Shown: in pieces, positions 27,331 through 35,099 of the stretch | Layout of the letters: each line of letters starts with the position of its first letter | How positions within the stretch are numbered: position 1 is the stretch's first letter | From: an uncultured Clostridia bacterium | Lineage (GTDB): Bacteria > Bacillota > Clostridia > Oscillospirales > Acutalibacteraceae | NCBI GenBank assembly: GCA_944412445.1 | Contig: CALYBJ010000016.1 | Location: 1-55,295, forward strand | Direction: 5' to 3' | Length of the DNA stretch: 55,295 nt | Notes under the pieces: generated by a model | What the model was told of the DNA's origin: nothing | What the model saw: only the letters and a program-made list of their open reading frames with translations | The model's database searches: none | Translations under genes and position numbers: made by a program

Positions 27331-27665
27331 ATGAAAAAAAGTAAAATAATTGCGGTAATTTTGGTCCTGATGATGTTTTTTCCGGTTGCGCGAATAACAG
27401 GGAAAACGACTCGGGAGAGGAATCGTCAATGCTTAACTTTGATACAGAAGAGCAATCTGTTAAATATTAATGATTTGATGGATAAGCAGGATTCAAAGAA
27501 AAAATATATTACTATATTCCCGATGAAACAAGATTAGGGTGTATTTCCGACGGAAAAACATCCGAGATTGTTTTGAAAACGGCTTGAAATGCGGGTTTAA
27601 AGTATGGTGGTTTTACTTTCCTGACCGTATACAGGAGCAATGCCTCCGGAACCGGGAGTCACGGA
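27331..27665 (+). pseudogene. Decayed lipoprotein gene
   Basis: A strong AAAGGGAGG ribosome site and the signal sequence MKKSKIIAVILVLMMFF open a frame that runs 68 codons. Read in frame +1 after the TTTTTT run, the sequence gives SGCANNRENDSGEES, a perfect lipobox and a typical lipoprotein linker, so one T has probably been lost. The second frame then stops (TAA TGA), and a further frame carries YYYIPDETRLGCISDGKTSE and, after a stop, NAGLKYGGFTFLTV. At least two frame changes and a stop are therefore needed to read the whole gene. It was once a small secreted lipoprotein of ~110 residues. No family is recognised. Confidence 0.72.
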
Positions 27666-27723
27666 TAAAGATTAACTGATTCGCAGCCGTTTAATTCCTG
27701 CTTTATAAGGTTAAAATGTTAAA

Positions 27724-27768
27724 AAGGACAGAATTTTTCAAATTAAAAAACTGAAAAATTCTGTCCTT
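27724..27768. repeat. Long inverted repeat
   Basis: AAGGACAGAATTTTTCA and its exact complement TGAAAAATTCTGTCCTT form a 17 bp stem with an 11 bp A-rich loop. No T-run follows on either side, so it is not a standard terminator. It may be the end of the decayed lipoprotein unit or a remnant of a mobile sequence. Confidence 0.6.
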
Positions 27769-27847
27769 ACTATGTAAATACTCAAATCATGACCTGTCGA
27801 AAAAAAGCGATTTAATTTGCATTTTTAACTAAGGTATTTTTGTTTAC

Positions 27848-27883
27848 AAAAAAACTTGAAAGCCTTGAAAAATCAAGGCTTTC
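27848..27883 (-). terminator. Terminator of the secG-tRNA-Lys transcript
   Basis: Read on the minus strand, GAAAGCCTTG and CAAGGCTTTC form a 10 bp stem with an A/T loop, followed by AAG and a run of seven T. It lies ~30 nt after the tRNA 3' end. Confidence 0.9.
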
Positions 27884-27912
27884 GGGTGCATTCGTCATTT
27901 AGAAACGAAACA

Positions 27913-27988
27913 TGGTGACTCAGCGGGGATTCGAACCCCGGACACCCTGCTTAAAAGGCAGGTGCTCTGCCTACTGAGCTACTGAATC
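27913..27988 (-). tRNA. tRNA-Lys (anticodon TTT)
   Basis: 76 nt with encoded CCA. The acceptor stem is GATTCAG/CTGAGTC, the anticodon stem is CCTGC/GCAGG around CTTTTAA (anticodon TTT), and the T-loop is GGTTCGAATCC. The 5' end lies 20 nt after the secG stop codon, with no promoter visible in that gap, so it is probably cut out of the secG mRNA. The terminator follows ~30 nt downstream. Confidence 0.96.
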
Positions 27989-28008
27989 ACGGTTTTATAA
28001 AAATTAAC

Positions 28009-28260
28009 TTATCCAAGGAAGCCTATAAGCAAGGTTGTTCCCAAAGTTAAAATTATAAACAATGCGCAAAGAATTTTTGTGATTTTTTCAAGCTTAGCCT
28101 CAATGGTACGGCCTTTATGCTTACCGAAAAATGTTTCAGCACCGCCGGCTATAGCTCCGGAAAGTCCCTGCGACTTGCTTTGCTGCATCAAAACTATGAC
28201 TACAAGAATTATTGAAATAACAATTAAAACAGCACCGAGTATATATGCCCAAGGCGTCAT
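28009..28260 (-). CDS. secG: Preprotein translocase subunit SecG
   Basis: 83 residues. Two membrane helices (VLIVISIILVVIVLMQ and ITKILCALFIILTLGTTLLI) flank the cytoplasmic loop QSKSQGLSGAIAGGAETFFG, the family signature. SecG is the non-essential third subunit of SecYEG and helps the SecA cycle. It has its own promoter and is followed by tRNA-Lys in the same direction. Confidence 0.96.
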   Translation of the reverse strand: MTPWAYILGAVLIVISIILVVIVLMQQSKSQGLSGAIAGGAETFFGKHKGRTIEAKLEKITKILCALFIILTLGTTLLIGFLG

Positions 28261-28321
28261 CAGGCAACCGTCCTTTCCATTTTTACCGCTTTTTTAAGCG
28301 ACCTCGTTTCATTGCCTGTAT

Positions 28322-28350
28322 AGATTATCACATTATGTTATAAAAATCAA
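28322..28350 (-). promoter_or_regulatory. Promoter of secG and probably tRNA-Lys
   Basis: On the minus strand TTGATT and TAATCT are separated by 17 bp, ~62 nt upstream of the secG start. Confidence 0.65.
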
Positions 28351-28450
28351 GTGTTTTTTTTAATTTTTTTACTTTTTTTTATTTTCGCTTAATTTTGGGC
28401 TTTTATTCATATAAAAAATATTAAAATCGGAAAAACAGGAAATTTTCCAC

Positions 28451-28478
28451 TTGACGAATATTCAATATATTGTATAAT
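28451..28478 (+). promoter_or_regulatory. Promoter of the parE-parC operon
   Basis: TTGACG and a perfect TATAAT are separated by 16 bp. Transcription would start near 28485, ~46 nt before the chosen parE start. Confidence 0.8.
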
Positions 28479-28530
28479 AATATATTGTTGTATAAATATA
28501 TTGATATTTTCATTAATATCGGAGGCAAAA

Positions 28531-30516
28531 ATGGCTAAAAAAAATAACTACGGAAATGAAGACATCGTAATGCTCAAAGGCCCTGACAAAGTCAGAAAAA
28601 GGCCAGCCGTTATTTTCGGTTCGGACGGCATTGACGGCTGTCAGCATTCCGTTTTTGAAATAATTTCCAACTCCATTGACGAAGCCAGAGAAGGCTACGG
28701 CAGCAAAATTATTATAACCAGATATCTTGACAAGTCAATAGAGGTTCAGGATTTCGGAAGAGGTATGCCCGTAGGCTGGAACAGCAATGAAAACCGTTTC
28801 AACTGGGAGCTGCTTTTCTGTGAAATGTACGCCGGAAGCAAATACAACACAAACGACGGCGGCAGCTATGAATATTCTCTCGGTCTTAACGGACTGGGTC
28901 TCTGCGCTACACAGTGCGCTTCCGAATATATGGACGCTGAAATTCACAGAGACGGCATGAAATACACGCTGCATTTTGAAAAAGGCAATCCCGTAGGTGA
29001 AATGCAGGAAGAAAAATATGACAAAAAGGACACGGGCACAAGAATAAGATGGAAGCCTGACCTTGATGTTTTTACTGATATTGACATTCCCCTTGAATAT
29101 TTTACGGAGACGCTGAGGCGTCAGGCAATAGTTAACGATTCGCTGAAATTTGTCTTTAAAAATCAGATTACCGAAAGCAAATTTGAAACTTCAGAATTTT
29201 GCTATGAAAACGGAATAAAGGATTATGTTGAGGAATTCAGCGGTGATGAAGCGTTTACCTCCGTTCAGTTCTGGCAGACTGAGAAGAAAGGCAGAGACAG
29301 AGAGGACAAGCCCGAATATAAAGTAAAAATCAATGTGGCTCTGACATTTTCCAAAACCAAACAGCTTAAAGACTTCTATCACAACTCAAGCTGGCTTGAA
29401 CACGGAGGCGCTCCGGACAAGGCTCTCAGAAACGCTTTTGTGGCTCAGATAGACGCTTATTTAAAACAGTCCGGCAAATATACTAAATCTGACGCAAAAA
29501 TATCATTTCAGGATATAGAGGACTGCCTGATAATTATTATTTCCTCTTTTTCAACCCAGACCTCCTACGAAAACCAAACAAAAAAAGCCATTACCAACAA
29601 ATTTATTCAGCAGGCTATAACCGAATTTCTTCGTCACCAGCTTGAAATTTATTTTATAGAAAACAAGCTTGACGCTGACAGAATTGCGGATCAGGTTCTC
29701 ATTAACATGAGAAGCCGTATAAAGGCGGAAGCCGCAAGGCTCAATCTTAAAAAGACATTGTCCTCGGCAAACGACATGACAAACAGGGTCGAAAAGTTTG
29801 TTGACTGCCGCAGCAAGGATGTCAGCGAACGGGAAATATTTATTGTTGAGGGCGACTCTGCTCTCGGAGCCTGCAAGCAGGCGAGAGATTCTTCATTTCA
29901 GGCTGTTATGCCCGTAAGAGGAAAAATCTTAAACTGTCTTAAAGCAGATTATTCAAAAATATTTAAAAACGAGATTATTACCGATTTAATAAAAGTGCTT
30001 GGCTGCGGCGTGGAGGTCGGAGGAAAAGCAAACAAAAATCTGTCCAATTTCAATATTGACAATCTCCGCTGGAACAAGGTCATAATCTGCACCGACGCGG
30101 ATTACGACGGATTTCAGATAAGAACCCTTATACTGACAATGATATATTCCCTTATGCCCTCCCTTATAAACGCCGGCAAGGTTTTTATCGCCGAATCTCC
30201 CCTTTATGAAATAAACACTAAGGACCAGACATGGTTCGCCTATAACGAACAGGAGAAAAACGACGCTCTGAGAGAAATAGGCAATGCGAAATATACAATA
30301 CAAAGGTCAAAAGGTCTCGGTGAAAACGAGCCGGATATGATGTGGCTCACAACGATGAATCCTGCCACAAGACGTCTTGTAAAAATCGAGCCGTCTTCGG
30401 ATCCGGCATTTACCGCCGAAGTGTTCGACCTTCTGCTGGGCGACAATCTTCAGGGCAGAAAAGAGCATATCGCGCAGGTAGGAAGTCAGTATATTGACCT
30501 TGCGGATATCAGCTGA
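28531..30516 (+). CDS. parE: Type II topoisomerase ATPase subunit (ParE/GyrB-like)
   Basis: 661 residues from the chosen ATG, which has GGAGG at the right spacing; the longer frame adds ten residues without a ribosome site. The GHKL ATPase domain shows ISNSIDEAREG, QDFGRGMPVGW and SLGLNGLGLCATQ; the transducer follows; the TOPRIM domain has IVEGDSALGACKQARD (catalytic Glu), PVRGKILN and TDADYDGFQIRTL (DxD). It pairs with the ParC-like gene 14 nt downstream. The sequence differs from canonical GyrB (VRKRPAVIFGSDG instead of VRKRPGMYIGST) and represents the divergent second topoisomerase kept by many Clostridia. Topoisomerase IV is the likely role; a gyrase-like role cannot be excluded. Confidence 0.9.
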   Translation: MAKKNNYGNEDIVMLKGPDKVRKRPAVIFGSDGIDGCQHSVFEIISNSIDEAREGYGSKIIITRYLDKSIEVQDFGRGMPVGWNSNENRFNWELLFCEMYAGSKYNTNDGGSYEYSLGLNGLGLCATQCASEYMDAEIHRDGMKYTLHFEKGNPVGEMQEEKYDKKDTGTRIRWKPDLDVFTDIDIPLEYFTETLRRQAIVNDSLKFVFKNQITESKFETSEFCYENGIKDYVEEFSGDEAFTSVQFWQTEKKGRDREDKPEYKVKINVALTFSKTKQLKDFYHNSSWLEHGGAPDKALRNAFVAQIDAYLKQSGKYTKSDAKISFQDIEDCLIIIISSFSTQTSYENQTKKAITNKFIQQAITEFLRHQLEIYFIENKLDADRIADQVLINMRSRIKAEAARLNLKKTLSSANDMTNRVEKFVDCRSKDVSEREIFIVEGDSALGACKQARDSSFQAVMPVRGKILNCLKADYSKIFKNEIITDLIKVLGCGVEVGGKANKNLSNFNIDNLRWNKVIICTDADYDGFQIRTLILTMIYSLMPSLINAGKVFIAESPLYEINTKDQTWFAYNEQEKNDALREIGNAKYTIQRSKGLGENEPDMMWLTTMNPATRRLVKIEPSSDPAFTAEVFDLLLGDNLQGRKEHIAQVGSQYIDLADIS

Positions 30517-30530
30517 GGAGGCGCAGACAA

Positions 30531-32771
30531 ATGGCAAAAAAGAAAAACCCCGATACAAAAAAGAAAACCGGCGAGGATAATTCAAACGCCCATATTCTCG
30601 GCGCAGGTGAAATCCAGCCTCAGATAATTACAGATACTCTTGAAGTGAACTATATGCCCTACGCCATGAGCGTTATACTGTCAAGAGCCATTCCCGAAAT
30701 AGACGGCTTCAAGCCTTCCCACAGAAAGCTTCTTTACACGATGTATCTAATGGGACTTTTAAACGGCCCAAGAACAAAATCCGCCAACATTGTAGGAAGA
30801 ACCATGCAGCTTAACCCTCACGGCGACGCCGCTATTTACGAAACAATGGTAAGGCTTACACGAGGCAACGAGGCTCTTCTGCATCCTTATGTTGATTCAA
30901 AGGGCAACTTCGGAAAAGCTTATTCAAAAAATATGGCTTACGCCGCCTCCCGTTACACTGAAGCAAAGCTTGACAAAATCTGCACGGAATTATTTAAGGA
31001 CATAGACAAGGATACCGTCGACTTCGTTCCCAACTACGATAACACTATGACGGAGCCTACCTTGTTCCCTGTCACATTTCCCTCTGTTCTTGTTAACAGC
31101 AACACGGGCATCGCCGTTGGCATGGCAAGCAATATATGCTCCTTTAACCTTAACGAAATATGCGAAACAACAATAGCTATTCTAAAAAATCCGGAGCACG
31201 ATATTTCCGAAACACTGAAGGCTCCCGATTTCAGCGGCGGCGGAATTTTGCTTTACGACAGGGAAAAGCTCCTTGAAATCTACAAAACAGGCAAAGGCTC
31301 CGTAAAGGTCAGGGCAAAATATGTTTACGACAAAAGCAGCAACTGTATCGACATTACGGAAATACCACCGTCAACCACCTGCGAGGCCATTATTGATAAA
31401 ATTATTGAGCTTGCCAAAAGCGGAAAGCTTAAGGAAATAAGCGATATAAGAGATGAAACGGATAAAACGGGTCTTAAAATCACAATAGATTTAAAAAGAG
31501 GTACCGACCCTCATAAGCTTATGAGCAAGCTTATGAAAAAAACTCCACTTGAAGACGCTACCGCCTGCAATTTCAATCTCCTTATAGGCGGCACACCTAA
31601 GGTATTGGGCGTAGGTGAAATTCTTGAAGAATGGATAGGCTTCAGAAGCGAATGTATAAAAAGAAGAACCGCTTTTAACCTGAAAAAAGCAGAAGACAGG
31701 CTTCATTTGCTTTTGGGGCTTCAGCAAATTCTTTTAGACATTGACAAAGCCGTTAAAATAATCCGACAGACTCAGGAAGAGGCGGAAGTTGTTCCGAATC
31801 TTATGATAGGCTTCGGAATAGATGAAACTCAGGCTGAATATGTTGCGGAAATCAAGCTCCGTCACCTTAACAGGGAATATATCTTAAAACGCCTTGAGGA
31901 TATAGAAAATTTAAAGAAAACCATAGAAGATATGAAAGATATTCTTGCCAACAGGGGAAGAATAAAAAATATTATCATTTCTGAGCTTCGTGACGTAATG
32001 AAAAAATACGGTCAGGAAAGAAAAACCCAAATTCTTTACGATTATGAAAGCGAAGACGAAGATGATGAAAATACCGTTCCCGACTATCCGGTAAGACTGT
32101 TTTTCACCCATGACGGCTACTTTAAGAAAATTACGCCCCAGTCACTGCGTATGAGCGGCGAACAGAAAATCAAGGAAAATGATTTTATTACCTCAGAAAC
32201 GGACGCTTCAAACTCTTCGGAGCTGCTTTTCTTTACGGACAAATGTCATACTTATAAATCAAAAGCCTCTGATTTTGAGGATTCCAAGGCAAGTCTTTTA
32301 GGCGATTTTATCCCCTCAAAGCTTGATTTTGAAACGGAAGAAAATCCGGTTTATATGGCTGTCACCTCTGATTATCAGGGCTACATGATGTTTTTCTTTG
32401 AAAACGGAAAAGCCGCGAAAGTGGATATGGCGTCGTATGTTACCAAAACAAACAGAAAAAAGCTTATAAACGCTTATTCGGACAAATCTCCTCTTGCCGC
32501 CGCATTCTATATAACTGAAGACACTGATTTTGTTATTAAATCAACATCGGGACGGCTCCTGATTTTTAATTCAGGCTCAATATCTGCAAAAACCACGAAA
32601 AACACTCAGGGCGTTGCGGTTATGACGCTGAAAAAAGGACACAGAGTTGACAGCGTTGTTTACTATTCGGACAATATGTTCGTAAAGCCCCAGAGGTATA
32701 AAACAAAAACCATTCCCTCTGCCGGCGCTCTTTTATCTGCTGAGGATCAGGGCGAGCAGATGTCTTTTTGA
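30531..32771 (+). CDS. parC: Type II topoisomerase cleavage subunit (ParC/GyrA-like)
   Basis: 746 residues. The breakage-reunion domain begins with YMPYAMSVILSRAIPEIDG and holds GRTMQLNPHGDAAIYE. The catalytic tyrosine lies in MAYAASRYTEAKL (normally AAMRYTE), so the site is conserved although the flanks are divergent. The coiled-coil segment with FNLLIGGTPKVLGVGEILEEW and the C-gate helices (LRHLNREYIL) follow. The C-terminal domain is short and lacks an obvious GyrA box, which fits a topoisomerase IV rather than gyrase. It lies 14 nt after parE with GAGGAGG before the ATG. Confidence 0.9.
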   Translation: MAKKKNPDTKKKTGEDNSNAHILGAGEIQPQIITDTLEVNYMPYAMSVILSRAIPEIDGFKPSHRKLLYTMYLMGLLNGPRTKSANIVGRTMQLNPHGDAAIYETMVRLTRGNEALLHPYVDSKGNFGKAYSKNMAYAASRYTEAKLDKICTELFKDIDKDTVDFVPNYDNTMTEPTLFPVTFPSVLVNSNTGIAVGMASNICSFNLNEICETTIAILKNPEHDISETLKAPDFSGGGILLYDREKLLEIYKTGKGSVKVRAKYVYDKSSNCIDITEIPPSTTCEAIIDKIIELAKSGKLKEISDIRDETDKTGLKITIDLKRGTDPHKLMSKLMKKTPLEDATACNFNLLIGGTPKVLGVGEILEEWIGFRSECIKRRTAFNLKKAEDRLHLLLGLQQILLDIDKAVKIIRQTQEEAEVVPNLMIGFGIDETQAEYVAEIKLRHLNREYILKRLEDIENLKKTIEDMKDILANRGRIKNIIISELRDVMKKYGQERKTQILYDYESEDEDDENTVPDYPVRLFFTHDGYFKKITPQSLRMSGEQKIKENDFITSETDASNSSELLFFTDKCHTYKSKASDFEDSKASLLGDFIPSKLDFETEENPVYMAVTSDYQGYMMFFFENGKAAKVDMASYVTKTNRKKLINAYSDKSPLAAAFYITEDTDFVIKSTSGRLLIFNSGSISAKTTKNTQGVAVMTLKKGHRVDSVVYYSDNMFVKPQRYKTKTIPSAGALLSAEDQGEQMSF

Positions 32772-32892
32772 TTAAAAATCTTTTTCCTGAATTTTTCAGC
32801 ATTTTTTGTTTTAATTTTTAATATTTAAGCTTCAGCGGTGCATAATACCTTTGACGGATACATGATTATTAAGCGTTTGCATAAGTATCCGT

Positions 32893-32940
32893 AAGTCCGT
32901 ACCGAGATTTACTCCGGTGCGGGCTTGAATTTTATATATC
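32893..32940 (+). terminator. Probable terminator of parE-parC
   Basis: AAGTCCGTACCG and CGGTGCGGGCTT form an 11 bp stem with three G-T pairs, followed by GAATTTTATATA rather than a clean T-run. It lies ~120 nt after the parC stop, so termination strength is uncertain. Confidence 0.5.
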
Positions 32941-32952
32941 TTTTTCAATTTT

Positions 32953-32988
32953 TTTTCAATAATACTCTATTACATTATAACTGTAATA
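32953..32988 (+). promoter_or_regulatory. Promoter with palindromic operator of the two-component genes
   Basis: TTTTCA and TATAAC are separated by 17 bp. A palindrome, TATTACA and TGTAATA with a 7 bp centre (32968-32988), covers the -10 box, so a bound protein would block polymerase. Autoregulation or repression by another factor is possible. Confidence 0.5.
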
Positions 32989-33007
32989 AACAAAGGAGTG
33001 TAAACTT

Positions 33008-33685
33008 ATGCGTATTCTTATTGTTGAAGATGAAGTTTCCCTTGCAGACGCCGTTACGGCTATTTTAAAAAAGGAGCAGTATTTTGTAGACGCAGTTTAC
33101 GACGGCAGAGACGGTCTTGACTACGGCTTGAGCGGTATATATGACCTTATCCTTCTTGACATAATGCTTCCAAAAATGAACGGCCTTGATGTTTTAAAGG
33201 AGCTAAGGAACAACAGCATTTCAACTCCCGTTATGCTTCTTACGGCAAGAACAGAGGTTAACGATAAAATCAAAGGCCTTGACTGCGGTGCCGACGATTA
33301 TTTAACAAAGCCTTTTAACAAAGGAGAGCTTCTTGCCAGAGTCAGAGCGCTAACAAGAAGAAAAGGAGAAATACCCTCAAATGAGCTTTCCTTCGGAGAT
33401 TTAACCCTTAATCAGAGTACATACGAGCTGTGCTGCGGAAGCCAGTCTGTAAAGCTGGGCGCAAAAGAATTTAAAATCATGCAGATGCTTATGTTCGCTC
33501 CTAAAAATATTATCTCCAAAGATGAATTCATTGAAAAAATCTGGGGCTACGACAGCGAAGCCGAATACAACAGCATTGAGGTTTATATTTCTTTTTTAAG
33601 AAAAAAATTAAGCGCAATCAAATCAAAAATTCAGATTAAAGCTTCAAGAGGCATAGGATATTACCTTGAGGATCAGCAGTCATGA
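33008..33685 (+). CDS. OmpR-family response regulator
   Basis: 225 residues. The receiver domain has the acidic pair in VEDEVSLADA, the phospho-acceptor D51 in LILLDIMLPKMNG, the switch Thr in LLTARTEV and the Lys in TKPFNKGEL. The C-terminal winged helix (~125-223) carries LTLNQ, LGAKEFKIMQML and YNSIEVYISFLRKKL, the OmpR/PhoB recognition region. It overlaps the histidine kinase start by 4 nt (ATGA), a usual coupled pair. Target genes are unknown; the O-acetylation genes lie next but behind a hairpin and their own promoter. Confidence 0.95.
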   Translation: MRILIVEDEVSLADAVTAILKKEQYFVDAVYDGRDGLDYGLSGIYDLILLDIMLPKMNGLDVLKELRNNSISTPVMLLTARTEVNDKIKGLDCGADDYLTKPFNKGELLARVRALTRRKGEIPSNELSFGDLTLNQSTYELCCGSQSVKLGAKEFKIMQMLMFAPKNIISKDEFIEKIWGYDSEAEYNSIEVYISFLRKKLSAIKSKIQIKASRGIGYYLEDQQS

Positions 33686-34920
33686 ATATGATTAAAAAAA
33701 CCCAGTATAAATTCATAGCCATTACTCTTTCCGCTATTTTGCTTGTTCTTATGATTATACTGGGAATTCTTAATTTAGGTGTTTACGCCGGAATAATTTA
33801 CGGCGCCAAGCAGGATATTGAGCAAATCAGAGACAGAAAAGGCTTTATTTTTAACGACGATACCATAAACAGCATACTAAACGGCGACAGCGCTTTTAAT
33901 ATGCCAAATATTATGAACGCCTCAGGAAAAATAGCTTATATGTATGTCAAAATAAACAACAACGGAATTTCGCCGCTGATTATGACAAATATGAGCGACA
34001 CATATTCTTCTGACGAGATTTATTATCTTGCAGAAATGCTTGCCTCTGGCACGGTTGACGAAGGCATCTATAATAATATGCTTTATGAAGTGTCAAAAAA
34101 CGATCTTTCAACCACAATCGTTATAATTGACCTGTCAAACGATTTAAGCCTTTTAAGCACTCTTGTTGATTTATCCGCAGCCATAATAATTTTCAGTCTT
34201 ATCTTTGTATTTGTATTTTCCTACTTTTTGTCCAAATGGGCAATTAAACCGGTCAAGAACGCATTTGAAAATCAAAAAAGATTTATTTCGGACGCAAGTC
34301 ATGAGCTGAAAACTCCGCTGACTGTTATTTCCGCCAATGCCGATGTTCTCGAATCGGAAATCGGAGATAACAAATGGCTGAGCAATATAAAGTCCCAGTC
34401 GTCGCTTATGTCCGGTCTTGTATACGACCTTCTTGACCTGGCAAAGCTTGACGAAACAAAAGACGAAATGATTATGCAGGAATTCGATTTAAGCAGCGTT
34501 GTTCTCAGCAAGGCTTTGGAATTTGAGTGCACGGCTTTTGAAAACCACAAAACCTTTGAGCAGAATATCAAGGAAAATATCAAATTTAAAGGCAATGAGG
34601 ACTCTATCAAGCATCTTGTTACAATTCTTATTGACAACGCGATAAAACATTCCGATGTTAACGGACTTATAAGAGTTACTCTAACTACTGACGGAAACAA
34701 AAAAATATTCCAGGTTTATAACACCGGAAACGGCATTAAAAATGATGAAAAAGATAAAATTTTCAACCGCTTTTACAGGAGCGACCAGTCCCGTTCAAAA
34801 GAAACAGGCGGCTACGGCTTGGGACTTGCCATAGCGAAATCCATTGCCGAAGCAAACCACGGCACAATCAGCGTTGACGGCGAAGAAAATCAATGGGTCA
34901 GCTTTACTGTTATTCTTTAA
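33682..34920 (+). CDS. Sensor histidine kinase
   Basis: 412 residues. Two membrane helices (~12-40 and ~158-184) enclose a ~115-residue extracytoplasmic sensor domain of no recognised type. The HisKA helix has FISDASHELKTPLTVI (H207). The HATPase domain has the N box LVTILIDNAIKHS, G1 VYNTGNGI, the F box IFNRFYRSDQSR and G2 GGYGLGLAIAKSIAEAN. It resembles PhoR/CssS-type kinases. No HAMP domain is evident between helix 2 and HisKA. The ligand is unknown. Confidence 0.93.
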   Translation: MNMIKKTQYKFIAITLSAILLVLMIILGILNLGVYAGIIYGAKQDIEQIRDRKGFIFNDDTINSILNGDSAFNMPNIMNASGKIAYMYVKINNNGISPLIMTNMSDTYSSDEIYYLAEMLASGTVDEGIYNNMLYEVSKNDLSTTIVIIDLSNDLSLLSTLVDLSAAIIIFSLIFVFVFSYFLSKWAIKPVKNAFENQKRFISDASHELKTPLTVISANADVLESEIGDNKWLSNIKSQSSLMSGLVYDLLDLAKLDETKDEMIMQEFDLSSVVLSKALEFECTAFENHKTFEQNIKENIKFKGNEDSIKHLVTILIDNAIKHSDVNGLIRVTLTTDGNKKIFQVYNTGNGIKNDEKDKIFNRFYRSDQSRSKETGGYGLGLAIAKSIAEANHGTISVDGEENQWVSFTVIL

Positions 34921-34945
34921 ATAACATAAAAAAATTAAAAAGGTA

Positions 34946-34987
34946 CCGGCAGAAATATCAATGGATTTTTCTGTCGGATTTCATTTT
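34946..34987 (+). terminator. Probable terminator of the two-component operon
   Basis: CCGGCAGAAA and TTTCTGTCGG form a 10 bp stem (one G-T pair) with a 12 nt loop, followed by ATTTCATTTTG. The T-tract is interrupted, so some read-through into the O-acetylation genes is possible. Confidence 0.6.
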
Positions 34988-35040
34988 GTTTAAAACTTAT
35001 TAATAAAAATTACAAAATTATTACAACTTTCTGTTTAATA

Positions 35041-35069
35041 TTGATTTGTTTTAACATTTCATACATAAT
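35041..35069 (+). promoter_or_regulatory. Probable promoter of the O-acetylation genes
   Basis: TTGATT and CATAAT are separated by 17 bp, with start of transcription near 35076, ~24 nt before the chosen GTG start. The region is AT-rich and other box choices exist. Confidence 0.5.
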
Positions 35070-35099
35070 GTTATATATAATTTGGAGGTGTATATTAAG

